Shown: in pieces, positions 1 through 7,107 of the stretch
Position numbering within the stretch: position 1 is the stretch's first letter
Layout: every line of letters begins with the position of its first letter
Assembly: GCF_010384365.1 (NCBI RefSeq)
Contig: NZ_CP048397.1
Location: 5,208,001 to 5,272,000, forward strand
Source: Streptomyces sp. S4.7
GTDB taxonomy: Bacteria; Actinomycetota; Actinomycetes; Streptomycetales; Streptomycetaceae
Direction: 5' to 3'
DNA: 64,000 bases
The notes under the pieces: generated by a model
Databases searched by the model: none
Seen by the model: the letters and a program-made list of their open reading frames with translations, nothing else
What the model was told of the DNA's origin: nothing
Translations under genes and position numbers: made by a program

Positions 1-1445
1 GTGAGGCCCTTTCGGGTGTCCTTGCCGGGCTTGTCGTCGGTGTCGCCGGACGGCTCGTCGTCGGCGAGCGCGAGCACGCCTCCGCCGCCGATCACCAGCC
101 CGGCGGTGCCCGCGACCAGACCCGTGATGAGCGCGCGCCGCCCGAGGGGCTGTCCGAGCGGCCCGTTCCGCAGTGCGGCCAGCGGGCCCGAACCGGAACC
201 CGTGGCGGCGGCCGGGACAGGGGCCGGTACCGGCACCGGCGGCAGGGCAGGGGGTCCCGGCGGGCCGGGCGGGAGCGGCTGGGACTGCTGCGGCACCGGG
301 GCGGCGGCGGGGGGCAGTGGCAGCGCGGTCGGCTCGGGCCGGGCGCGGGGCACCGACAGGGCGGCGGTCGGCCGGTCGACGACACCGCTCTCGCTGCCGG
401 AGGCGGTCCGGGGGCGGCCGATACGGGTGGTGCGGGAGTCGGGCTCGGGCGCGGCGACGGGCGCCCCGGGAACGGCGTCCGCCGGCCCCTCCGGTGCGCG
501 CTCCTCCGGCACCCTGTCCGCCGGGCTCTCCAGCGGAGCGTGCAGGGCGTCGACCAGGGCGGCCTGTTCGGCGATCGAGGCCGACAGCGCGTCGGGCAGC
601 CAGCCGCCCGGCACGGCGGTCGCCGCCGCTGCCGCGCCCTGGAGCGCCAGCTCCGCTGCCACCGCCCCGGCCGTCGGCCGCTCGCCCGGCTCCTTCGCCA
701 GACAGCGCGCGACGATCGGCCGCAACTCCTCGGCCACACCGTCGAGTTCGGCCGTCCCGTGCGCGATGCGCTCGGTCGCCGCGTCGGGCGGGCCCTCGGC
801 GAGGGGCGTCGTGCCGGTGGCCGCGTACGCGAGGAGCAGACCCAGCACGAAGATGTCGGACGGCGGCCCGGGCACCTCGCCGTCCAACTGCTCCGGGGTC
901 AGATACCCCAGCCGTACGGAAAGCCGCCCGCCCTCGGCCGCCTCCGCCGAAGCCGCGGCGCCCAGCGCCCCGAAGGCGGTCAGGCGCGGCCCGTCGGCGG
1001 CGAGGGTCACGGTGTCGGGCGTGAGCCCGTGCAGCACGGCTCCCGTCGCGTGGACCCGCGAGAGCGTCTCGGCGAGCGCGGCGCCCAGTATCCGTACGGC
1101 ACGCGCGGGCAGCGGACCGGCGACGGCGACGGCCTCGCCGAGGGTGAGCGCGGGGACGTAGTCGCTCGCGGTCCACAGCAGCTCCGTCCCGGCCGCGTCC
1201 GTACGGGAGTCGAGCAGCGGCTGCACCCACCCGCCGGCCAGCCGCTCCGCGGTGCGCGCCTCGGCCTGGAAGCGCCGCTGGAAGGCGGGCAGTGCGGCGA
1301 GGGGCGGCCGGGCGACGGAGACGACGGCGGTGGCGCCGTTCGCGCCGTACGCCAGATAGCGCACGGCGCTCGCCGACTCCCGGTACCGCGCCAGCACGGT
1401 GTACGGGCCGACAAGGCGCGGGTCGTCGTGCCGCAGCGGTTCCAT
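1..1445 (-). CDS. Degenerate Ser/Thr protein kinase (pseudokinase) with one membrane segment, C-terminus cut by window edge
   Basis: The reading frame stays open from the ATG at 1445 to the window edge, so at least 481 residues are present and the C-terminus is missing. Residues 10-280 follow the Hanks-type kinase fold (for example the late segment with PPSDIFVLGLLLAYAATG and CLAKEPGERPTAG). Three catalytic signatures are lost. The glycine-rich loop reads RYRESASAVRY. The VAIK lysine is replaced by Ser about residue 43. The HRDLKPxN loop is HGLTPDTV with no Asp, and DFG is AFG about residue 157. A Pro/Ala-rich linker leads to one hydrophobic segment near residues 434-457 (ALITGLVAGTAGLVIGGGG), so an extracytoplasmic domain is expected beyond the edge. 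It is probably a membrane-bound signalling scaffold. A GTG at 1448 is an alternative start. Confidence 0.8.
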   Translation of the reverse strand, partial: MEPLRHDDPRLVGPYTVLARYRESASAVRYLAYGANGATAVVSVARPPLAALPAFQRRFQAEARTAERLAGGWVQPLLDSRTDAAGTELLWTASDYVPALTLGEAVAVAGPLPARAVRILGAALAETLSRVHATGAVLHGLTPDTVTLAADGPRLTAFGALGAAASAEAAEGGRLSVRLGYLTPEQLDGEVPGPPSDIFVLGLLLAYAATGTTPLAEGPPDAATERIAHGTAELDGVAEELRPIVARCLAKEPGERPTAGAVAAELALQGAAAAATAVPGGWLPDALSASIAEQAALVDALHAPLESPADRVPEERAPEGPADAVPGAPVAAPEPDSRTTRIGRPRTASGSESGVVDRPTAALSVPRARPEPTALPLPPAAAPVPQQSQPLPPGPPGPPALPPVPVPAPVPAAATGSGSGPLAALRNGPLGQPLGRRALITGLVAGTAGLVIGGGGVLALADDEPSGDTDDKPGKDTRKGL

Positions 1446-1592
1446 CACGCGAAAAGCCCCCTGGTCGCTCTGCCGGGAGGTCGTCTCCGGCCTGGTCGAT
1501 CCTAGATGGTGCCCGACAAATCGCGCCTGCCGCACCATATGTGACCGTGTGTGGCCAACGAGTTCGCGATCCTGCCCCGAACCGCCGAACGC

Positions 1593-1865
1593 TCAGCCCT
1601 GCCCCGGCTTGGACCAGGGCCACTTGAGCGTGCGCCGCTCGCGCCCCTCGGGAACGTACTCGTACTTCCAGCCGCGCTGGATCCCGAGCCGCTTGGTGTA
1701 CCCGGCGGGCGCGCGCCGGTACGCGAACACGGTGGGCGGCCCGCCGCCCGCGTCCGGCACGGGCACCTCGTACCACTTCGGCGGCTGCCCGGTCGGCCCG
1801 GTCAGCACGGGCAGTACGCGACCGTCGAGCGGCCCACCGACAAAGACGGTCTCTTCGCTTCTCAC
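1593..1865 (-). CDS. Conserved small hypothetical protein, about 90 aa
   Basis: A short leftward gene starting at GTG 1865 (VRSEETVFVGGPLDG) and ending at TGA 1593. The protein is soluble, rich in Gly/Pro/Trp/Tyr, and ends KWPWSKPGQG. It has no signal peptide or recognised catalytic motif. The GTG is chosen because frame-consistent codon use and compact composition begin there. The longer upstream frame overlaps the divergent secreted-protein gene antisense and reads as Arg/Ala-rich shadow sequence. The function is unknown. It shares a 258-base divergent intergenic region with the gene at 2124. Confidence 0.6.
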   Translation of the reverse strand: MRSEETVFVGGPLDGRVLPVLTGPTGQPPKWYEVPVPDAGGGPPTVFAYRRAPAGYTKRLGIQRGWKYEYVPEGRERRTLKWPWSKPGQG

Positions 1866-2123
1866 GCCGCCAGTGTCGCGCAGCGCCCTGCCGGGGCGGA
1901 CGCCGGTCACCCCTGCGGCGTACCGCCGCGTACCCGCCGCCCGTCCCCGTCCCACCTCCGCGACCAGCGGCTTAGCGCCCGGCACTGAGCTGTTCGACGG
2001 AACGGGGCGCCCGGCCTCGGCGCGCCGCTTGACGGTGTGTCTGCCTTTTATGAAGGCCACGGCCCGGTTCCCCGAGCGGGTGGCAGATGCCCGCACCGTG
2101 CCACGGAAGCGGAGATCCCCACC

Positions 2124-2630
2124 ATGCGCCCTGTTCGCATCCTCACCACCGCTGCCCTGTCCACCCTGGCCCTGGGCATGGGCGCGGCGACCGTCCATGC
2201 CGACACCCAGCCGACCCTCACGGTCAGCCCGAACCCGGCGACCGCGGGCTCGTCGGTCTCGCTCACGCTCAACGGCGGCTGCGACGCCAGCACGGTGACG
2301 GCCTCGTCCGGGGCCTTCACGGGCTCGGTCGTGCTGTCCGCGGGCTCGAACGGTACCTACCGGGGCACGGGCACCGTCCGCCGCGACGCCCGCGCGGGCA
2401 GCCACGCGATCAGCATCGCCTGCCCGAACGGCGGCCCCTCCTCGTTCACCTTCACCGTCCGCGCGGCGTCGAGCCCGAGCCCGAGCCCGAATCCGTCCAT
2501 GGGTGCCCGCGGCGGCCTGGGCGGCAGCGTCACCGACATGGACAGCACGAAGGTCTGGGCGGGCGCGGCACTGGTGACGGTGGCGGCGGCGGGCACCACG
2601 CTGGTCCTGCGCCGCCGGGCGAAGCACTGA
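2124..2630 (+). CDS. Small secreted, membrane-anchored protein of unknown function (168 aa)
   Basis: The ATG at 2124 follows a GGAG at 2111-2114. The protein begins with a Sec signal peptide (MRPVRILTTAALSTLALGMG, cleavage expected after AATVHA). A beta-rich Ig-like segment of about 90 residues follows, with two cysteines (in NGGCDAS and SIACPNG) that could form a disulphide. A short Ser-Pro repeat linker comes next, and a C-terminal hydrophobic segment (VWAGAALVTVAAAGTTLVL) ends in RRRAKH. This order is typical of small Streptomyces surface proteins held by a C-terminal anchor. There is no LPxTG sortase motif. A TTGACG at 2029-2034 is a possible -35 element, but a matching -10 is unclear. 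Confidence 0.75.
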   Translation: MRPVRILTTAALSTLALGMGAATVHADTQPTLTVSPNPATAGSSVSLTLNGGCDASTVTASSGAFTGSVVLSAGSNGTYRGTGTVRRDARAGSHAISIACPNGGPSSFTFTVRAASSPSPSPNPSMGARGGLGGSVTDMDSTKVWAGAALVTVAAAGTTLVLRRRAKH

Positions 2631-2657
2631 CCGAGGCGGGCGGGACGCTGCGCCGGA

Positions 2658-2683
2658 TGGGGCCGGGGGGGCTCCCGGCCCCA
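2658..2683. terminator. Bidirectional hairpin terminator
   Basis: A perfect 10-bp inverted repeat (TGGGGCCGGG at 2658-2667, reverse complement at 2674-2683) with a 6-base loop lies in the 60-base gap between two convergent genes. No T-run follows, as is usual in Streptomyces. Confidence 0.7.
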
Positions 2684-2690
2684 CCCGTTC

Positions 2691-3713
2691 TCACGCCAGC
2701 AGCCCCGACGCCTTCCAGAGCCGCCTGCCCGTGCCGCGCATGACCCCGATGTCGTCCAGGAAGTCCGTGAGGCGTTTCGCGCCCGACTGCATCACCTCTC
2801 GGCGGTGGGGGCTCGTGCGGACCTGGGCCACGGCCTCGCGGCGGTCCAGGCCGACGTTGTCGTAGACCTGGGGGTTCACGAAGCAGACCGAGAAGACACG
2901 GGCCGCCTGGCCGGCCGTGAGGCGGGTCAGTTCCTGCTCCCAGCGGGGGGACGTGACCATCTGACGGCGCAGTTCCTCGCGGGCGTAGCGGACGTGACGG
3001 GCCTCCTCCACCACATGGATGCGGGTCACGCCGCGCACCAGGGTCTGGACGCGCTCGTCCGGGAACGTCAGGCGCTGCATCCAGTCCAGGATCTCCTCGC
3101 CCAGGAGTGTCGCGGCGAACGAACCCGGGGTCGTGGAGAGGGTCTTCAGCACGCGTGCGACGTTGTGGTAGACGCGGGGGACGGGGTACGCGGGGGCGCC
3201 GCCCTTCTGGATCATCCGCGCGAACATCATCGAGTGCCGGCACTCGTCCGCTATCTCGGTGAGGGCGTAGCGCACGTGGTTGCTGGTCACCGACTTGTCG
3301 TAGATGTGCCTGACCAGCAGCTGCATCAGGATGATCTCGAACCAGATGCCCAGCGAGGCGAGTGAGGCGGCCTCGTGGCGGGCCAGGTCCATCCGCTGCT
3401 CCTCGGACATCTTCCGCCACAGCGGGGTGTCGTAGAGCGAGACCAGCTCCGGCGGCCAGAACCACTTGCCGTCCTCCGCCGGGGCGTCCCAGTCGAGGTC
3501 CGTGTCCGGGTCGAAGGAGTGCTTGGCCGAGGCTTCGAGGAGACGCAGCGCGACCTGTTCGCGGTCCCGCAGCGGGCCCAGCGCGTCGCGCAGGAGCTGG
3601 ATGTCGCGTGCGCCGTCGTCGTCGCGGGGTGCGGCGTGGAGCACGCCGGACCCGCCCCCGCCGTCGTCGCGCGTGGGCGTGGCTGTCACATCGCGTTCGT
3701 GCGCTGCTGTCAT
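2691..3713 (-). CDS. AurF-type non-heme diiron oxygenase
   Basis: A 340-residue protein of the p-aminobenzoate N-oxygenase (AurF) family, predicted cytoplasmic. The helical-bundle ligand motifs are visible: ECRH near residues 157-160, EEARH near 236-240, and further Glu residues in RHEAASLASLGIWFE and LLGEEILDW. AurF relatives oxidise aryl amines or act on other substrates, so the exact reaction here is not predictable. The start is ATG 3713 with GAGG at 3725-3728. A GTG at 3725 sits directly on that ribosome-binding site and is rejected. The gene is downstream of, and in the same direction as, the amidase/DUF3291 pair with a 141-base gap, so co-transcription is possible. The disordered N-terminus (about 60 residues) is typical of the family. 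Confidence 0.85.
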   Translation of the reverse strand: MTAAHERDVTATPTRDDGGGGSGVLHAAPRDDDGARDIQLLRDALGPLRDREQVALRLLEASAKHSFDPDTDLDWDAPAEDGKWFWPPELVSLYDTPLWRKMSEEQRMDLARHEAASLASLGIWFEIILMQLLVRHIYDKSVTSNHVRYALTEIADECRHSMMFARMIQKGGAPAYPVPRVYHNVARVLKTLSTTPGSFAATLLGEEILDWMQRLTFPDERVQTLVRGVTRIHVVEEARHVRYAREELRRQMVTSPRWEQELTRLTAGQAARVFSVCFVNPQVYDNVGLDRREAVAQVRTSPHRREVMQSGAKRLTDFLDDIGVMRGTGRRLWKASGLLA

Positions 3714-3854
3714 GGCTGAGAGCACCTCATGACTGGGGTTACCGGGGGTACGGTCTCGACCCTCTTATGAGACTTCCTGTCAGTAGCTCTCGTCAATCCC
3801 CTCCGCACCACTTGTCGACTCGCTGTCCGACAGCGCGTGTTGGCCGCTCCCGCG

Positions 3855-4358
3855 CTACTCGCCGGGCCCGAAGGTCTTCCGCAGCGTGAACGCGTGCGCC
3901 GTCGGGCCGTGTTCGCGCAGGCTCAGCAGCCGCAGCTCGGCGTCCCGCGCCGTCGGGCGGACGCCCGCCTCCACCCACCACAGCGCCGTCATCGCCTCCT
4001 CCACGCGCTCGAACCACTCGAAGCGCCGGGCCAGCAACTCGCGGTGTCTCCCCTGGTACATGAAGTCGGTCAGCGCGTCGACGTCGCGCCACACCGTCAG
4101 ATTCATGATCAGCCACTCGTCGCCGAAGACCGGGACGTCGGTGGCGTTGCCCGTGTCGCTCTGGAGTCTCCACACGAAACCGTCGGACGCGTCGGCGACC
4201 GCGTTCACGGGATCGAGCGCGTCCACGAAGCCCTTCAACTCGACCGTGTCCAGGGGGTGTTTGAGGCGCGCGATATTCACCTGGGCAAGTTCGCGGGCGG
4301 GTTCGTGAGCAGGTTCGCGGGCGGGTTCGCCGGCCGGGGCGGCGGAAGATGTCGTCAT
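3855..4358 (-). CDS. DUF3291 domain protein
   Basis: A 167-residue protein. After an Ala/Glu/Pro-rich N-terminal repeat (PAREPAHEPARE) it shows the DUF3291 pattern: LAQVNIARLKHPLD, FVWRLQ, WLIMNLTVWRDVDALTDFMY and WFERVEEAMTALWWV. This is a ferredoxin-like alpha/beta barrel related to antibiotic-biosynthesis-monooxygenase and heme-degrading dimeric folds. No function is established. Its ATG (4358) overlaps the amidase stop codon as ATGA, so the two genes are probably translationally coupled. The small barrel proteins often act on or bind hydrophobic aromatic substrates. Any link with the neighbouring diiron oxygenase is inference. Confidence 0.75.
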   Translation of the reverse strand: MTTSSAAPAGEPAREPAHEPARELAQVNIARLKHPLDTVELKGFVDALDPVNAVADASDGFVWRLQSDTGNATDVPVFGDEWLIMNLTVWRDVDALTDFMYQGRHRELLARRFEWFERVEEAMTALWWVEAGVRPTARDAELRLLSLREHGPTAHAFTLRKTFGPGE

Positions 4359-5464
4359 GCGCGAACGATAGGCAGGGCCTCCTCGGCCACACGCGCGATT
4401 TCGAGGAGTGGGACGTCCGCCCCGTGCTCCGCTACCAGTTGGAGCCCCACCGGGCAGCCGTCGGGCGTGAAACCGGCGGGCAGACTCGCCGCCGGATGAC
4501 CGCTCACGTTGAACGCCCAGGTCAGTGCCGTCGAGTAGACGTCGGGGCCCGGCCCCTCGTGGCCGTGCGGGCGGTTCGGTGTCACCGGGCTGAGCAGCAG
4601 CGGCGTACGCGCGAAGTACGCGTCGAGCCGCCGGTCGTTCTCCTCCCGCACATCCGCGCCGGAGCCCCCTCCCGCGCCCGCCGCGCGGGGCGGCTCGCCA
4701 CCGCGTACCGCCAGCCACGTCTCGCGCGGGTCGAGCAGCGACAGGGGCGGATCGGGGGCCCCGTCGAGCCGTACGACCCCGGCCGCCACCAGCCGGCCCA
4801 CCGCCGCCCGTACCACCGCGTCCACAGCGGGATCCGTCCGCGCGAAACCGAGGTCCGGCGAGTACACGGCACGCACCGGTGTCCGCGCGCGCGGCGCCTC
4901 CTCGTACCCGTCCAGCACGTACCGCAGATACAGCCGCGCGTCCCGCACACGCCGCGTCAGCACCCCCGCCGTCACCAGCCCGGTGCGGTCAGGCGACGGC
5001 AGCAGCCCTCTCGTCGTCTTCAGGCCGAACACCCCGCACCACGCCGCCGGGATCCGCACCGACCCCGCCCCGTCGCTCCCCGTCGCCAGCGGCACCATGC
5101 CCGCGGCGACCGCCACCGCCGAACCCGCCGACGAACCACCGGGCGTGCGGTCGGCGCGGTAGGGATTGACCGTACGGCCGTGGGCGCCCCGGCCCCACGT
5201 CTGCCAGTACGTCCCCGGCCCCGGCACCGCCGTCGAGCCGACCGGCACCGCCCCGGCCGCGACCAGCCGCCGCGCCGCGTACGAGCGAATTCCCGCCGGG
5301 CCCTTCACCGCGAACGGCAGCCCCGCCAGAGGCAGTCGGCGATCCACCGACCTCGCCCGCGCCGACGCCCGCGCGTGCCACACCTCGATGAACGCGCACA
5401 GCTGCGGATCGAGCCGCCCGATCCGCTCCAGCGCCTCTCCCACCGACCACCAGCCGTCGCCCAC
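4355..5464 (-). CDS. Amidase signature family hydrolase (short form)
   Basis: A 369-residue amidase signature enzyme that hydrolyses an amide bond through a Ser-cisSer-Lys triad. Lys54 lies in PFAVKG. The cis-Ser is in TPGGSSAGS (about 108-114). The nucleophile is the Ser in DGAGSVRIPA (about 135). A canonical C-terminal PVTP and a Gly-rich NVSGHPAASLPAG follow. At about 370 residues it is shorter than the usual 450-500, having lost part of the middle. The substrate is unknown. The GTG start (5464) has GGGAG five bases upstream, only one base from the boundary of MITE A, so the promoter of this gene may lie in or beyond the element. It overlaps the DUF3291 gene by four bases. Confidence 0.85.
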   Translation of the reverse strand: MGDGWWSVGEALERIGRLDPQLCAFIEVWHARASARARSVDRRLPLAGLPFAVKGPAGIRSYAARRLVAAGAVPVGSTAVPGPGTYWQTWGRGAHGRTVNPYRADRTPGGSSAGSAVAVAAGMVPLATGSDGAGSVRIPAAWCGVFGLKTTRGLLPSPDRTGLVTAGVLTRRVRDARLYLRYVLDGYEEAPRARTPVRAVYSPDLGFARTDPAVDAVVRAAVGRLVAAGVVRLDGAPDPPLSLLDPRETWLAVRGGEPPRAAGAGGGSGADVREENDRRLDAYFARTPLLLSPVTPNRPHGHEGPGPDVYSTALTWAFNVSGHPAASLPAGFTPDGCPVGLQLVAEHGADVPLLEIARVAEEALPIVRA

Positions 5465-5474
5465 CAAGGCTCCC

Positions 5475-5651
5475 AGGTCCTGTCTTCACACTGGCGTCTG
5501 GCTCACGACGCCTGGCACGCACGCCCGCCGCGCTGTCGGACTCGCCCGAGTACGCCCAGTACGGATGCGATCCTCCGCCTTGCGATCGCACGCACCAGAC
5601 GCCGTGAGCCCCGCCCTGCGGGCGGACGACGCCATTTTGAAGACAGGACCT
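5475..5651. mobile_element. MITE-like element A (177 bp, 14-bp terminal inverted repeats)
   Basis: A perfect 14-bp inverted repeat (AGGTCCTGTCTTCA at 5475-5488, reverse complement at 5638-5651) bounds a non-coding 177-bp segment between pbpA and the amidase gene. The right side is CTAG (5650-5653) and the left side CCAG (5473-5476), suggesting a CTAG/YTAR target with one mismatch. It has no transposase. The interior shares two blocks with element B near 58.4 kb: 19 identical bases at 5514-5532 against 58436-58454, and 27 of 30 at 5571-5600 against 58490-58519. The TAG at 5652-5650 on the minus strand is the pbpA stop codon. Confidence 0.8.
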
Positions 5652-7107
5652 AGTCTCGCAGCGCCGCCTCCATCACCGCCCGTGCGATCGGGGCGGCGTC
5701 ACCACCGCCGCTGATCTCACCGCGCACCGCCTCCGCGTCCTCCACCACCACGGCCACCGCCACCGCCGGCCTGCCCGTGTCCGCGGCCTGCGCCCAGGCG
5801 ATGAACCAGGCATACGGCGTACCGGAGTTGCCCACACCGTGCTGCGCGGTCCCCGTCTTCCCGCCGACCGTCGCGCCGTCGATCCCGGCGCTCCGCCCCG
5901 TACCGGTGTCCACGACCTCCACCATCAACTGCCGCAGCCGGTAGGCCGTCGACGGGCTCATCGCCCGATGGTAGGAGTGCACGCCAGCGCGGGAGACGAC
6001 GTCGCCGTCGGCCGCGAGCGTCCGGTCCACCAGATACGGGCGCCTGAGATCCCCGCCGTTCGCGACGGCCGCCGCCACCATCGCCATCTGGAGCGGGGTC
6101 GCCGTCGTGTCGAACTGTCCGATCGAGGAGAGCGCGAGCTGGTCGTCGCTCATCTCCCTGTCGAAGTTGGACACGGCGACACCCGACGGGATCCGCAACC
6201 GCCGGTCGTTGAAGCCGAATCGGCCCGCCGCCGCCACCATCCGGTCGAGCCCGACCGCCACCCCCAGCCCGGCCATCACCGAATTGCAGGACCACTTGAT
6301 GGCGTACGCGAGCGACTCCCTGTCGCAGCCGCGCGTGTCGTTCGGGAGCGTGGTGCGCGTGCCCGGCAGGACGTACGGCTCCGGGACACCCGTCGGCTCG
6401 TCGACGTCCTCGACCACCCCGGCGTCCAGCGCGGCGGCTGCCGTGACGATCTTGAAGGCCGAACCGGGCGGATACGTCTGCCGGATGGCCCGGTTGAGCA
6501 TCGGCTGGTCGTCCGCGCCGTTGAGCCGCCGCCACGCGCCGGTCACCGCCCGGCCCGTGCCCGACAGCGTCCCGGGGTCGTACGAGGGGCTGCTGACCAG
6601 CGCGAGGATCCTGCCCGACGCCGGCTCGATCGCGGCCACCGCGCCGCGCCTGCCGTCCAGACCCGAGTAGGCGGCCCGCTGCAAGGCCGGCTCGACGGTC
6701 GTGACGACCTTCCCGCCGGGCGGGTGGGCGCGGGTGATGTCGTTCCAGAACGGCAGCGGGGCGAGCATCGGGTCGGTGCCGGCCAGGATGCCGTCCTGGG
6801 CGTTCTCCAGCAGGGTGGTGCCGTACGTCTGCGAGGAGAAGCCGGTCACCGGGGCGTACAACGGCCCCTCGGTGTAGGTGCGTTCGTAGCGCAGCTGCTG
6901 GCCGGTGTCCTTGGATCCGGTGACGGCCCGGCCGTCGACGACGATCTCGCCGCGTGGCTGCTCGTAACGGTCCATGGCCTTACGGCGGTTGGCGGGGTTG
7001 CTGTCGAGGGAGCCGGCCTGGATGACCTGGATCCGGGCCGAGTTGACGAGCAGGGCGACGAGCAGCAGCAGACAGAACACGGCGGCGAGACGGATATGGC
7101 CGGTCAT
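5650..7107 (-). CDS. pbpA: Class B penicillin-binding protein (peptidoglycan transpeptidase)
   Basis: A 485-residue bitopic membrane protein that cross-links peptidoglycan. An N-terminal membrane anchor (residues 5-23, LAAVFCLLLLVALLV) precedes a PBP dimerisation region. The transpeptidase domain has SxxK (S216-A-F-K219 in YPPGSAFK), SxN (SCN 273-275) and KTG (417-419 in GGKTGTAQ). ATG 7107 overlaps the stop of the upstream rodA-type gene as ATGA, so the glycosyltransferase and transpeptidase are coupled. The protein ends MEAALRD just before TAG. That TAG is part of the CTAG flanking MITE A, so the element sits exactly at the end of the gene. Confidence 0.93.
   Translation of the reverse strand: MTGHIRLAAVFCLLLLVALLVNSARIQVIQAGSLDSNPANRRKAMDRYEQPRGEIVVDGRAVTGSKDTGQQLRYERTYTEGPLYAPVTGFSSQTYGTTLLENAQDGILAGTDPMLAPLPFWNDITRAHPPGGKVVTTVEPALQRAAYSGLDGRRGAVAAIEPASGRILALVSSPSYDPGTLSGTGRAVTGAWRRLNGADDQPMLNRAIRQTYPPGSAFKIVTAAAALDAGVVEDVDEPTGVPEPYVLPGTRTTLPNDTRGCDRESLAYAIKWSCNSVMAGLGVAVGLDRMVAAAGRFGFNDRRLRIPSGVAVSNFDREMSDDQLALSSIGQFDTTATPLQMAMVAAAVANGGDLRRPYLVDRTLAADGDVVSRAGVHSYHRAMSPSTAYRLRQLMVEVVDTGTGRSAGIDGATVGGKTGTAQHGVGNSGTPYAWFIAWAQAADTGRPAVAVAVVVEDAEAVRGEISGGGDAAPIARAVMEAALRD

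Noticed and set aside
1866..2684. N-terminal extension of the small gene at 1593-1865 to position 2684
   Set aside because: The extra region is antisense to the secreted-protein gene and reads as low-complexity Arg/Ala sequence.
3714..3725. GTG 3725 as start of the AurF-type gene
   Set aside because: The GTG overlaps the GAGG ribosome-binding site itself; ATG 3713 is correctly spaced.
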